Below, piece after piece: positions 27,222 to 36,343 of a stretch of DNA of 64,000 bases. Source of the DNA: Piscibacillus salipiscarius JCM 13188 (lineage in GTDB: Bacteria > Bacillota > Bacilli > Bacillales > Alkalibacillaceae); assembly GCF_001311865.1 (NCBI RefSeq), contig NZ_BBCD01000014.1:17546-81545 (forward strand), read 5' to 3'. Below the pieces are notes generated by a model. The model saw only the letters and a list, made by a program, of their open reading frames with translations. It was not told the DNA's origin and searched no databases. The number at the start of each line of letters is the position of its first letter. Position 1 is the first letter of the stretch. Made by a program: the position numbers and the translations under genes.

Positions 27222-29040
27222 CTAAGAGTTAGCTCCTTTTTTCTTTAAGAAAAGTAATCCTCCACCAATAAGTAATACTGCTATTAACAAGATCCATAAG
27301 GTTGAATTACTACCTCCACCAGTTGATTCACTTTCAACACTCGATGTTTCTACATTATTTCCCTCATTATCTTCTCCAGTGGTTTCTGAGTCCACCTTCC
27401 TTGTTCTTCTTCATCAGTTTTAGCCTCTTCTTCAGAATTTGTGTTTTCAGAAGTAACAAAGGACAGTTTATTAATAATCCCCTTACCTATCTGGAAAGTG
27501 TACCCATCAAACACATTTGGGTTGTAAGCATTAATAATGTTTTGGTAATATAAAGGAACATTCGGTGTTTCATTTGCAACCAAAGTTTGTATTTCATTAA
27601 TTAATTGTTCTCTCTCATCTTGACTTACTGTTTCTATTAATGTTTCAGCTAACTCATCAAATTCTTCATTACTATAGCCCCCAATATTAACGGATCCTAT
27701 TGAAGGATCCGAATGGAATAGTTCAGCCATTCGATCTGGGAAGAGTTGCATGGTACTTGACCACCCCCATATTGATAAATCAAAATCTCTACCTTGGCTG
27801 ACATCAAACTCCGGCCATACTAATGAATCAACTGTTGTCATATCCATCGCTCGTACAGAGGTATTTATTCCTATTTCGTTCATCCACTCTGTAATAATTT
27901 CAGCTGTTCGTATCCTTGTAGGACTATTAGAATATACTAGCATTTCTAAAGTAACTTCTTCACCATTTTGGCCTTCTATAAAGCCATCTCCATTAGTATC
28001 TTCAAAACCAACATCTGTAAGAGTTTGTCTTGCAGTATCTAAGTTGTGTTCAATAGATAATTCATCATTATAAAACGGTGAGGAAGGGTGGATAAAACCA
28101 GGGCTACCTTCTTGTGCATACCCTAGTAATATAGTATCTATTAAATACTGTCGATCAATCGCTAGGGAAATAGCATTTCTAAAAGCAGTTTCTGTCATTG
28201 GATATCTATCAGCATTCAGTTGTAATAAGGTAGTAGAAAAGCCTGCACCTTGTATGATTTCTACATTTGGACTACTTTCGAATTGTTCTACCAATTCTGG
28301 TGAAACGTTAGCAGATACAGCATCCAACTCACCTGATCTTAAAGCAGTAAATAAGGCTGTAGTATCTTCAACAATCGGAAGAACAATTTCGCCAATTGGT
28401 GGTTCACCTAAGAAGTAATCCTTATTTGCTTCTAATTGATAATATTCCCCAGACCGGTGTTCACTCAACTTATATGGTCCACTTCCGATATTATTATCAG
28501 ACTCATCTGGATCGTTTATTTCTGACCAAATATGTTCTGGTAAGACAGGTAAATCAGCTAGTGGCTGAATCATAAAGTTTGCCGAGGCAGAACTTAGTGT
28601 CATGGTAAACTCTGTATCACTTTGTACCTCTAGACTTTCAATTACTCCTAATGGATTAGTAAATCGAGACTTTGGATATTCCTTAAAATACTCGACTGTA
28701 AATTTAACATCATCTGCTGTTAGAGGCTCTCCATCATGGAAAGTGACATTCTCATGTAAGACAAATTCATACGTTAATCCGTCTTCACTAACACTATAAT
28801 TTGAAACTAACCATGGGATTGGCAAATTTTTTCATTAAGTTGGAATAACGTATCATACATTAAATGAACTAGATCTAAACCTGGATTTCCAGTAACGTAA
28901 GTGTAAGGATTTAGAGTGTTTTCACTAGTAGAAATGCCTACCCTTAATTGTTCTACTTCTTCTTGAGCTTGTATAATCACTGGAGTATTAGTAAATAAAA
29001 CAAAACAGTTAAAAACAAATAAAACACTTTTTTTAAACAA
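27222..29040 (-). CDS. Extracellular solute-binding protein (family 5, OppA/DppA-like) with C-terminal membrane anchor, frameshifted
   Basis: About 605 residues. Signal peptide MFKKSVLFVFNCFVLFTNTP at the N-terminus without a lipobox cysteine. The mature part follows the SBP_bac_5 pattern: RVGISTSENTLNPYTY, GLTYEFVLHENVTFHDGEPL, TADDVKFTVEYF, FRNAISLAIDRQYLI. The 3' frame break near 27385 hides an acidic linker and a terminal helix STLWILLIAVLLIGGGLLFL followed by KKK, so it is tethered through its C-terminus instead of through a lipid. First gene of the importer set proper; PIG-L lies 38 bases upstream. Substrate unknown. Confidence 0.9.
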
Positions 29041-29078
29041 GCAAGCTCCTCCTTTGAATTTTTATTTAATTAATTCAT

Positions 29079-29806
29079 CTAAATGGAAATTCCCTTCACG
29101 GCGAAAAGCTCAGCAAAGGCATAATGGCCATGTGTAGCTAATCCATGGTATACGTGAACGGCATGATCTAAAGCTTTATGTACCGCACGTCCTTTTTCAT
29201 AATTATTTGGTAACTTTGAAAAACCAGGTACTAGATTTTCTAGATTTGAATCAGATAATGCCTCTTCAAAATGTTGACCACTAAATTCCATTTGACTTTC
29301 CAAAACACTCATTGCTTCATTTTTCAAATTCCATACATCTGATACATCTACTACAGTGTTAGGTTGATGGGGTGTCATATAATAGATTGTTGGAATTGGA
29401 TGAGGGTCAAGTCCAGGTAGTTTGTCTAAAGCATACGGTCTACCAGCTAAAGCAATACCTTCTAATATAGTAATCATCGCCTGCCTACGGTCGGGGTCCA
29501 AATCGTGGAAAGAATGTTCAGGATCTTGTGTAATAATAATGTCGGGTCTAACTTCTCTAACTACCTTTATAATTTTTTCCTTCGCTTCTGAGCTAACATC
29601 AACATTTCCCATTTCAAAATCAGTAAAGTTTACTGTTACACCAAGAACATCAGCAGCTTTTCTTATTTGGGGTTTTGAATTTTCTTTAGACAACATGATT
29701 GAGGCAAATGATTCACCTCCATTTTGTGCATTTTTGGCTAGTGCACCACCACATTCAACAACTTCCATTCCATAAACACCTAAGAGTAATACTTTCTGCT
29801 TTTCAC
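29079..29806 (-). CDS. PIG-L/LmbE family deacetylase-like protein
   Basis: About 242 residues. The catalytic core is recognisable by ITQDPEHSFHDLDPDRRQAM, equivalent to the HPDH-type motif, and by SQMEFSGQHFEEAL. The first motif, normally AHPDDE with zinc-binding His-Asp-Asp, is replaced by GVYGMEVVECGG, so the metal site differs. Best start is GTG 29806 behind AAGGGG, which needs one indel in KKQKVLLLGVYG; the first in-frame ATG is 29768. PIG-L enzymes deacetylate N-acetylglucosamine-type conjugates, for example in bacillithiol metabolism. Here it is the first gene of the opp-MATE operon, after a CsoR-type box. Confidence 0.8.
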
Positions 29807-29878
29807 TGCAACATTCCCCTTTTTAAATATTTTAAATATACCGAAAATTTATAATAAAAATATAAGGGGGAAATTACG

Positions 29879-29895
29879 TTACCCCCCTAATGTAT
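29879..29895 (-). promoter_or_regulatory. CsoR/CstR-type box before the PIG-L-opp operon
   Basis: The minus strand reads ATACATTAGGGGGGTAA, matching ATAC-N5-GGGGTAT except for the last base. TTAACA lies just upstream and CGTAAT/TAACGT downstream as possible -35 and -10. It is 73 bases before the PIG-L start. Confidence 0.45.
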
Positions 29896-29910
29896 GTTGT
29901 TAAAATGTTA

Positions 29911-29936
29911 CCCTTGTTTCTACAATAAATCAAGGG
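29911..29936 (-). terminator. Hairpin downstream of the reductase-like gene
   Basis: CCCTTG pairs with CAAGGG around a 14-base loop; the minus transcript continues TAACATTTTAA. It is 7 bases after the restored stop of the gene at 29943. Confidence 0.55.
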
Positions 29937-29942
29937 GTATTT

Positions 29943-30571
29943 TTAATTTTTATTAAAAATTTCTTTTTTAATATCCTCAAACCGTAACGATTTATAAATC
30001 TGGAAAATTTTTCCCTTTTTCTACCATTTTGATAGTATATATCCAATATTTTGTCAACAATATCGTATAATTTATCTGGTTCTAGTTTATCTGCAATTAA
30101 TTTTCCAACTTGTGCATTTTGTCCCTTTGATTGCCCACCTATATAAATCTCGTAGTGTTCCTTCTTTTTCATGACACCAATATCATTAATTAATGGTTCA
30201 CCACAACCTATTGGACACCCTGTATAAGCCGGTCTTAATGTAAAAGGAACTTCTTTCCCGGAAATTCTCCTGTTTAGCTCTTTAGCAACAGGCATCCCTT
30301 CTTCCTCCTCCCCTTTACAGAAGTTGCACGTCCTTAAACTTTTGACATAATTACCTACTTTATAATAATGTAATCCTTCTTCCTCAAATTTTCTTTTTAC
30401 TTCTTCCAATTCATCTTCTGGAACTTTAACAATTAATTGTTGTAAAGTTGTTAATTCTATTTCTTGGTCCTCTTCTAAATACTCTCCTAGCACAAGTAGT
30501 TGCTTAGGTTTTAACCATGATCCAAAGCCAATACCACCGTTAACAGCTAATGGGATGTACTTTTTATTCAA
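29943..30571 (-). CDS. Short nitrite/sulfite reductase-like Fe-S protein, frameshifted at 3' end
   Basis: About 209 residues, less than half of a full siroheme reductase. The N-terminal ferredoxin-like half-domain (IPLAVNGGIGFGSWLKPKQL) is followed by TCNFCKG and, 40 residues later, TGCPIGCGEP, the four cysteines of a siroheme/[4Fe-4S] site, and by YEIYIGGQSKG. Start is TTG 30571 behind GGGGGTATTT. Restoring frame near 29990 gives SLRFEDIKKEIFNKN at the C-terminus. Such short forms are found in Firmicutes; the physiological role (nitrite, sulfite or assembly) is not settled. Its promoter contains a CsoR/CstR-type operator, which favours sulfur or copper response. Confidence 0.75.
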
Positions 30572-30614
30572 CGTTAAATACCCCCTAATTTAAAATCAAT
30601 GTATATTGCACAAA

Positions 30615-30643
30615 ATTATAGCATACCCCTGTAGAGTATACAA
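30615..30643 (-). promoter_or_regulatory. Promoter with CsoR/CstR-type operator in its spacer
   Basis: On the minus strand, TTGTAT (30643-30638), 17 bases, then TATAAT (30620-30615). The dyad ATACCCCTGTAGAGTAT at 30623-30639 (plus strand) fills the spacer. Binding of a CsoR-family repressor would exclude RNA polymerase. Confidence 0.65.
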
Positions 30644-30777
30644 CGAAAATTTTAAATTAGATACTTATGATTACCAGCGTTCAACTTTCAAATAAAAATA
30701 TACCTTCATAATATTAATTATGAAAGTATATTTTAATAATATTATAGTTCTAAAATAAATCTTGGAGGCAAAACTTA

Positions 30778-31300
30778 TGAACATTCTTATGTTTTCTTTA
30801 ATTATTCTTACGTTAAATTTTTGGGTAGCTAGTTTTTAATTCGTAAACCACAGAATCAAATGGAGTCAATGGTTTCTACTATGAGTTTATGTTCCAGTTT
30901 TGGACTAGTTATCGGTTTTATCATATGGTTTCATTTTTATAACCAGCCATTAATAGCAACACTTACAGCAATTGCAGTAGGGTCAATTATGGGACTGATT
31001 ATTGGGGCTAAATTTGGCCCGCACTCTCAACTTGAAGGTTTCTTTTCTGGATTGATGGCTTCCATGATGGCAGTCATGCTTTTATTTATGTTTCCTGTTA
31101 GTGAAGGGACCTTTTTAATCATGATTGGATTAGCTTTCTTGAGTGGAATTACTATACTATTTGTTGCTAAAAGCTATGAATTAAACTACAGATTTTTAAT
31201 ATTATCTTGTATTGTGGTATCACTAATATTCTATTTGTTCCCAAAGGATACAATAGATTCAAATAAACATGAGCCTTTAACTCATCATAAAGGACATTGA
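30778..31300 (+). CDS. Multi-pass membrane protein of unknown function, frameshifted
   Basis: Starts at ATG 30778 behind CTTGGAGGCAAAACTT; a frame break at about 30835 separates the first helix (MNILMFSLIILTLNFWVASF) from the rest, about 174 residues in all. Four to five further helices follow: FGLVIGFIIWFHFY, IATLTAIAVGSIMGLIIGAKF, GLMASMMAVMLLFMF, FLIMIGLAFLSGITILFV and FLILSCIVVSLIFYLF. The C-terminus is His-rich (KHEPLTHHKGH), which could bind metal. It lies divergent from the CsoR-type promoter; an inverted repeat at about 30710-30733 lies in its leader. Function unknown. Confidence 0.6.
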
Positions 31301-31333
31301 TTCCCTATACTGATAAAAACACTATAATAGTTA

Positions 31334-31539
31334 TTAATTATGATCAGACAAATCACTTAATCGCTCTTTATACTCTTCTTTGCTTATTTCCCCTTTTGCC
31401 AAACGCTCCATTAGTATATCAATCGCACTATTGGAAGGCTTTGAATTGTTATTTTTGGAAATACTTTTAAATAGGTAAACCCCTAATCCAATGATAAATG
31501 CTCAAATAATAATATCATTAGTCCGCCACCAATCATCAT
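31334..31539 (-). CDS. SHOCT-domain small membrane protein, frameshifted
   Basis: About 68 residues. N-terminal helix MMIGGGLMILLF joined by frameshift (near 31505) to FIIGLGVYLFKSIS, then a linker and the C-terminal SHOCT module AIDILMERLAKGEISKEEYKERLSDL. SHOCT domains are short C-terminal tags of unclear function on membrane proteins and are frequent in Firmicutes. The start has no convincing RBS and may lie upstream. Confidence 0.65.
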
Positions 31540-31617
31540 TGGTACAAAACTAGAAAGAGAGACTATACGTTTTCTTATGAATAATACATCTAAAAAATTA
31601 TTGGAGTGGAAGAACAA

Positions 31618-31996
31618 TCAGCAATAGAATACAAGGCTTTTACCTAATTTCGTTGTAACCCAACCTTTTCTGTCTTTCTCAATCCAACCTAGTTCTGAAA
31701 GTATAGGATTGATTCTAAATCTCGATACCTCAAATTCTCCAGCCAATTTAGTTGTAGATAAATACTTTTCATTAATGTTGTTCTCTTTAAGTTCTGAATC
31801 ATCCATCACCGAAGTAGGCCATGTTATCCATTGGCGGTCACCTCTTGATTTTACTTGACCACCCTTTTCTATACCTTTTTCAGTAAGAACCCATTGATCA
31901 TCAACTCTATCAATACAATTACTTCTAAGTAAACGTTCTAACATTTCTTTAGAAAGGTTAGTAGACGATAGATATTTCACTTTAGATGTTGTTCAT
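31618..31996 (-). CDS. Hypothetical protein with repeated winged-helix-like segments
   Basis: About 125 residues. ATG 31996 follows GGAGGTATTTAT; one indel near 31983 joins it to KYLSSTNLSKEMLERLLRSN. Two similar halves are visible: KYLSSTNLSKEMLERLL with WVLTEKGIEKGG, and KYLSTTKLAGEFEVSRFRI with WIEKDRKGWVTTKLGKSL. Each looks like helices plus a beta-wing, so it is probably a nucleic-acid-binding protein of duplicated origin. No family recognised. Confidence 0.5.
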
Positions 31997-32065
31997 ATAA
32001 ATACCTCCAAATTCACAAATAAACCTAGTAATAAAATTCGACATAAATTGTTAAATTCCTCCAAG

Positions 32066-32114
32066 TAAAAAAAGATACGCCTCTTTTTTATATGTGAGAG
32101 GTGTATCTTTTTTA
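32066..32114. terminator. Bidirectional terminator
   Basis: AAAAAGATACGCCTCT pairs with AGAGGTGTATCTTTTTT (one G-U) around 12 bases. It ends the DoxX-sigma operon on the minus strand. Confidence 0.85.
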
Positions 32115-32142
32115 TACTGTAAAACCTTAAATAGAAAACTCT

Positions 32143-33011
32143 CTAAACATAATCAAGCTTCTCTGGATTCCTCATGACATAGATTTTAGCTATCTTTCCA
32201 TGTCTTTGATGCAAGAATAGAGTTGCTACTGTTCCATCTGTTGTATGAAGCAATACTCCACGACCACCATTTATAGGTGCTACCTCGAAATTATAATTAC
32301 CATCATAATAGGACTCAATGCCCTTCATCGTGCCATGCAGAAAATTTACTACTTGATTAGGAAACTTAATAGGATGCTTCGCTGCAACAGCTTTTCCGCC
32401 ACCATCAGATTCGATAACGACGTCATCAGCTAGCATGGTCAGAAGATGATCAATATTACCTTCCTCTAAAGCCTTGAGAAACTCATTCACCTTATCTGAA
32501 CCTACGTCTTCAATATCTATCATTTCTTCCCCATCACTAAGAATTCCCAACTTTCTTTTTGCCCGGCTCATCAGTTTACGACAGTTGGCCTCTTGCTTAT
32601 CTAGAACTTCAGCAATCTTGGAATATTCAAAGTCTAATGCTTCACGCAGTACAAAAACTGCTCGCTCAGTTGGTGTAAGCCTCTCAACCATTACCATCAT
32701 AGCGTATGACAACAAATCTTTATAAACGACTTTCTTCTCAGTCGAGTCTTTATCTTGTGTCCGAATTGGTTCAGGAAGCCACTGTCCAATATAGACTTCC
32801 CTTCTCTTACGTGCAGACTTAAGAAGGTTGAGGCAACGGTTTGTTACCATTTTGCATAGATATGCCTTGGGTTCTTCCAATTGATTAAGTTGAATGTCAC
32901 TCGCCTTAACAAACACATCATGTACCGCATCTTCTGCGTCTTCTACTGATCCTGTTAATTGGTAAGCTAAAGCAAACAACAAGTTTCTATATTGATTATA
33001 AAAATCTTTCA
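32143..33011 (-). CDS. ECF41-type RNA polymerase sigma factor (SigJ-like)
   Basis: Intact, 289 residues from ATG 33011 (AAGGGAGAGGCAGAT upstream). Region 2 is YRNLLFALAYQLTGSVEDAEDAVHDVFVK (given in part), region 4 is RLTPTERAVFVLREALDFEYSKIAEVL. A C-terminal SnoaL-like domain (about 100 residues, FLKALEEGNIDHLLTMLADDVVIESDGGG to HGKIAKIYVMRNPEKL) replaces an anti-sigma factor and controls activity, as is known for ECF41. The downstream end of a DoxX gene lies 48 bases upstream; ECF41 genes are usually beside such redox genes, which are their targets. Confidence 0.9.
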
Positions 33012-33059
33012 TATCTGCCTCTCCCTTGGTAGACAAATTAAATGGCGTAGGTTCACCCC

Positions 33060-33443
33060 TTAACCTGTAAATGGCATTGGCCCTAAACGCCCCCATGCTA
33101 TAAACAATGCGAGTGTCAGATAGATTATATTCGCCACAATTGGTTTAGTATAACCATGTCGATAATGAACAATGATTGCGCCTAACATTAATAACACCCA
33201 ACAAATGGCGGTTATAGGTACTAAGATTGGAGCGATATCTAGTACAGCGGGTAGAATTAATCCTGCTGCTGCCAAGAGTTCTAGAAATCCAATTGACTTA
33301 AGAAACTTCACATTGAAATCTCCAACCCAACTACCAGCAGGATGCTCTGCTAGTTTCTCTTTTGGAACACAAGATTTACTGATGCCACCAACTAAAGCTA
33401 TTAAAGCTAATAAACCAGTTGCAATCCATAATGCAAGATTCAT
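33060..33443 (-). CDS. DoxX family membrane protein
   Basis: Intact, 127 residues from ATG 33443 behind GAGGTGAGGAAT; a GTG at 33452 would add three residues. Four transmembrane helices: LALWIATGLLALIALVGGIS, IGFLELLAAAGLILPAVL, ILVPITAICWVLLMLGAIIV and PIVANIIYLTLALFIAW. The DoxX-like fold with PAGSWVGDFNVKFLKSIGFLE is clear. It is co-transcribed with the ECF41 sigma factor. Members are linked to redox or thiol stress but have no agreed reaction. Confidence 0.85.
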   Translation of the reverse strand: MNLALWIATGLLALIALVGGISKSCVPKEKLAEHPAGSWVGDFNVKFLKSIGFLELLAAAGLILPAVLDIAPILVPITAICWVLLMLGAIIVHYRHGYTKPIVANIIYLTLALFIAWGRLGPMPFTG

Positions 33444-33577
33444 ATTCCTCACCTCATTTATGGTTTACATATATAACAATATAGAGAACTGATTTGTGAC
33501 GTAGAGTGAATATATTTTAGAAGGAGATTGCAGAAAGTTTATAGAAGTTATAACTCAAAACATTTTTGGAGGTAAAT

Positions 33578-34033
33578 ATGGATTCAACTAATTTATTTAA
33601 ACAAATGTCATTTTGGCGCTCGTTAATTGTTGGATTATTAAATGAAATTCCAAACGATGATGGTTATAAGACACCTCAAGGATTCAATAACAATATCCTA
33701 TGGAATGCAGGTCATGTTTTAGTGACTTATGAGGAGGCTTTTCATAACTTTAATGGTGCTAGCAAGCAATTAGATGATAAATTCTATTCTTATTTTTCTA
33801 CAGGGACAAGTCCAAATGACTGGAACCATGATGATTTGCCTACAATAACGGAAGTTACTAATCTGTTAGATCAGCAGGTTAAGGATTTCCAGAAAAACTG
33901 GCAGGAGCGTTTAAATGAACCGTTAGTTAAACCACTTGAATTTGAAAAAACTGTAGAAGAGTTGCTCTTTTTCTTAATCAGTCACGAGTGCTATCATTTA
34001 GGTGTGATGACAAGCATGAAAAAAGTTATATAA
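33578..34033 (+). CDS. DinB family protein
   Basis: Intact, 151 residues from ATG 33578 behind TTTTTGGAGG. A four-helix bundle with three histidines for a metal site: His in WNAGHVLVTYEEAF and two in ISHECYHLGVMTSMKK. DinB/YfiT-type proteins include thiol-dependent transferases, some using bacillithiol. The gene is alone, with its own terminator at 34052-34084 (ATAGACC/GGTCTAT, then T's). Confidence 0.85.
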   Translation: MDSTNLFKQMSFWRSLIVGLLNEIPNDDGYKTPQGFNNNILWNAGHVLVTYEEAFHNFNGASKQLDDKFYSYFSTGTSPNDWNHDDLPTITEVTNLLDQQVKDFQKNWQERLNEPLVKPLEFEKTVEELLFFLISHECYHLGVMTSMKKVI

Positions 34034-34051
34034 CATAACTCAATTTTAAAG

Positions 34052-34084
34052 ATAGACCGAGAGTTGGAGCTTGGTCTATTTTTA
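34052..34084 (+). terminator. Terminator of the DinB gene
   Basis: ATAGACC and GGTCTAT form a 7-bp stem, followed by TTTTTA. Confidence 0.7.
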
Positions 34085-34144
34085 TGTGAAATAGTCCTTT
34101 GACATATGCATCTAGTAAGACTATTTGATAATTCTTAGAGCATT

Positions 34145-34260
34145 CTAAATTCTTTTTTTACCCTCAAATCCTAGTACTGGTTTCAACTTTCTCCATTTCT
34201 TTGTAAGTTCATATTCAATTAAAGATTTCTGATAATCAGTTCGATCAAAGTAATGAAAAC
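34145..34260 (-). pseudogene. Possible C-terminal gene remnant
   Basis: An open frame reads FHYFDRTDYQKSLIEYELTK, then KWRKLKPVLGFEGKKRI and a stop. There is no start. It could be the tail of a disrupted enzyme; I do not recognise it. Confidence 0.2.
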
Positions 34261-34749
34261 TTACTTCTCATCTGTATTTATGTTTACAAGGTAAAAGATT
34301 ATACTTAAAAATATAATTGATAACATAAACAAAATAAATGTATTTAAATTGAAGTAAACTACGTTAGAGCTCATGGATAAAAATGATGAAGATAGATCAG
34401 TTATAAATTCTTCATCGACAGGTTGTGACTTCTCTAAATAAGCAGCTTTTATAGCCTCGCGGTAATTTTCCTGAAATGATAAATAATGATAAACACCATA
34501 AACCCAGTAACCAACAATGACTAATAATATAGAAAATAATACACGCTTATACGGGGAAATGATTTTCAATAAATAGTTCCAAAGAAATATTAGTATGATA
34601 CCAATGGGAATCAAAATAAAAAGAAAAAGTATCGCAGGATTTCCATTGCCTGATGACATTCCAGGTTCAGGAGCTGTGATATTAAATAGATAAAATATTC
34701 CCCCGCTAATCAACGTCAAGCTGATGATTAATATCATTTTAACCTTCAA
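34261..34749 (-). CDS. Membrane protein of unknown function
   Basis: Intact, 162 residues. Helices at about 5-22 (ILIISLTLISGGIFYLF), 40-63 (ILFLFILIPIGIILIFLWNYLL), 69-90 (VLFSILLVIVGYWVYGVY) and 135-157 (FILFMLSIIFLSIIFYLV), with an extracellular-type loop containing YREAIKAAYLEKSQPVDEEF. RBS is AAGAGTGGTGATCATTTGA. Stand-alone gene. Confidence 0.55.
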   Translation of the reverse strand: MKVKMILIISLTLISGGIFYLFNITAPEPGMSSGNGNPAILFLFILIPIGIILIFLWNYLLKIISPYKRVLFSILLVIVGYWVYGVYHYLSFQENYREAIKAAYLEKSQPVDEEFITDLSSSFLSMSSNVVYFNLNTFILFMLSIIFLSIIFYLVNINTDEK

Positions 34750-34930
34750 ATGATCACCACTCTTCTTTCATAAATTTCCATTTTGTCCCTTTAACTCATA
34801 ATAATATAACTTCATCACATAAGAAAGGTAATTCGTGTTCGTTTATAGTTTTTTACCTAATATGTAAAGTGTGCTTGACAGTAAAGTTAACTTTACATTA
34901 TGATGTTAGAGAAAGGGTGTTGTTCCATCC

Positions 34931-35137
34931 ATGAAAAATCGAATGAAGGAATTAAGAAAAACGAGAGGAATTTCTCAAGATAAAATGGCGCAAATGCTTG
35001 GTGTCTCCAGGCAAACTATTATATCTATCGAACGCGAAAGGTATAATCCATCATTACCTTTAGCTATACAGATCGCTCGTTGTTTTGATGCTCAAGTTGA
35101 AGATGTCTTTATATTAGAAGATAAAGATCTTAATTAG
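34931..35137 (+). CDS. Xre-family transcriptional regulator
   Basis: Intact, 68 residues, essentially one HTH: MKELRKTRGISQDKMAQMLG, then VSRQTIISIERERYNPSL, PLAIQIARCFDAQVEDVFIL. This short class (YvaO/YozG-like) regulates adjacent small membrane-protein genes. RBS AGAAAGGGTGTTGTTCC precedes ATG. Two membrane genes follow at 11 and 18 bases, so it heads an operon and probably autoregulates it. TTGACA at 34874-34879 and TACATTATGATG downstream may be the promoter. Confidence 0.88.
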   Translation: MKNRMKELRKTRGISQDKMAQMLGVSRQTIISIERERYNPSLPLAIQIARCFDAQVEDVFILEDKDLN

Positions 35138-35148
35138 GAGGAAATAAT

Positions 35149-35532
35149 ATGTCAAAGCAGTATGATCGTAAAATGTACATATTTTTGGGAGTTGTTATTG
35201 CATTGATGACTACCATCATTAACATCGCAACCATTACAACTGGAACGTTTCCTGCAGGGCACGATGTCATTTTAATCGCCATGACGATTATGGTGTTTTG
35301 TAATGCTTATCTTGCTCCGCAATTTATACAAAACGATGAAAGAACGAAACGAATTAAAGAACGAGGAATGTTCTTAAGTTATTTTTTTATATCGGGCTAT
35401 ATGCTTCTTATGATGACATTATTAAATCTTGGACTTATAACTATTAGTGCTTCACAAGCCGTTACAATATTAGCAGGTCTCACGATTTCAACTGTGTTTC
35501 TATCATTCGTCATCCTATCATTTAGATATTAA
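35149..35532 (+). CDS. Four-helix membrane protein in Xre operon
   Basis: Intact, 127 residues, ATG 35149 behind TTAGGAGGAAATAAT. Hydrophobic helices: IFLGVVIALMTTIINIATIT, VILIAMTIMVFCNAYLA, GMFLSYFFISGYMLLMMTLLNLGL and VTILAGLTISTVFLSFVILSF. The loop APQFIQNDERTKRIKERG is a conserved feature of membrane proteins that sit beside short Xre regulators in Bacilli. Function unknown. Confidence 0.65.
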   Translation: MSKQYDRKMYIFLGVVIALMTTIINIATITTGTFPAGHDVILIAMTIMVFCNAYLAPQFIQNDERTKRIKERGMFLSYFFISGYMLLMMTLLNLGLITISASQAVTILAGLTISTVFLSFVILSFRY

Positions 35533-35550
35533 TAGAAAGGGGTCATTAAA

Positions 35551-35727
35551 TTGGACCAGTACATATTTTTAGGTGTTGGGCTATTATCAGCTATAATTCT
35601 ATACTTTTGGTTAGAAACGACCGAGATGAAAACAATGCGCTAACTAAGAAAGGTTTTTATAAAATAGTAGGATTTTTTCTCGCGATTTTCATTGTTACAT
35701 TTCTAATGGGATTATTGTCTAACTAAT
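35551..35727 (+). CDS. Small membrane protein in Xre operon, frameshifted
   Basis: TTG 35551 behind AAAGGGGTCATTAAA. MDQYIFLGVGLLSAIILYFW is joined by a break near 35605 to RNDRDENNALTKKGFYKIVG and FFLAIFIVTFLMGLLSN: two helices, about 58 residues. Third gene of the Xre operon. Unknown function. Confidence 0.5.
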
Positions 35728-35743
35728 AAAGAAGACTATATTT

Positions 35744-36298
35744 TAAGACAAATATTCCTCAACCAGTTCATAACAACGTTCTTCTGTTAAATTTGCTAAC
35801 ACCGCAACATACTCTAAATGCTCCTGCGTTCCACCTTTATATTTTAATGATGCTTCTAAGGCGGTTTCATCCCTAGTGGTAATCCAAAGTCTTTGTTCCT
35901 CTCTAAGCAGATCCATTTCTTCTTTTGCGAGCTGATTTTCTAGTACGCCATAAATCTCATTTAATAAATCATCCCACAGGTCGTATCTTTTATTTTCAAC
36001 GTCTTTTAAAGCATATGTAGACGAGTCGATTACTTCAAGCTGTTCGACTTCACTTTTGTATGTTGTAGCTTCTTAATAAACTTGTCTTTCTGATTGGCTA
36101 TGCTTTGATCTTTAAATGAATCTACCTTTGTTCGCCTGAAGTTTGGACGTTAGTAGAATTACTCTTATTCTGATCTTCAACATTTACTTCAGTTTCATCT
36201 TGTTTATCTGACTCCGCATTTGCTGCTTCATTGTTACATGCTGGCAATAAAAGCATGGTTAACCCAAGTAAAATTAATAATGAATTTTTGTACTTCAT
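35744..36298 (-). CDS. LprI-like lipoprotein (DUF1311), frameshifted
   Basis: About 185 residues. Lipoprotein signal MKYKNSLLILLGLTMLLLPA followed by the lipobox Cys (LPAC), then an acidic Asn/Glu-rich linker. After breaks near 36125 and 36070 the C-terminal domain reads VENKRYDLWDDLLNEIYGVL, LREEQRLWITTRDETALEAS, YKGGTQEHLEYVAVLANLTE, which matches the LprI/DUF1311 pattern (R-x-W-x-x-x-R-D, G-G-x-x-x, L-T-x-x-R). The mycobacterial prototype inhibits lysozyme; the function here is unproven. ATG 36298 behind AAAGGGAGAG. Confidence 0.65.
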
Positions 36299-36343
36299 GA
36301 CGCACTCTCCCTTTAGATGTCAGTAGGTACTCTACATTATACA

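Noticed and set aside
18700..29040. Reading the split copA, MATE and opp genes as pseudogenes or as separate small genes
   Set aside because: Motifs run in order across the breaks and several breaks fall at homopolymers; full-length genes with sequence indels explain this better.
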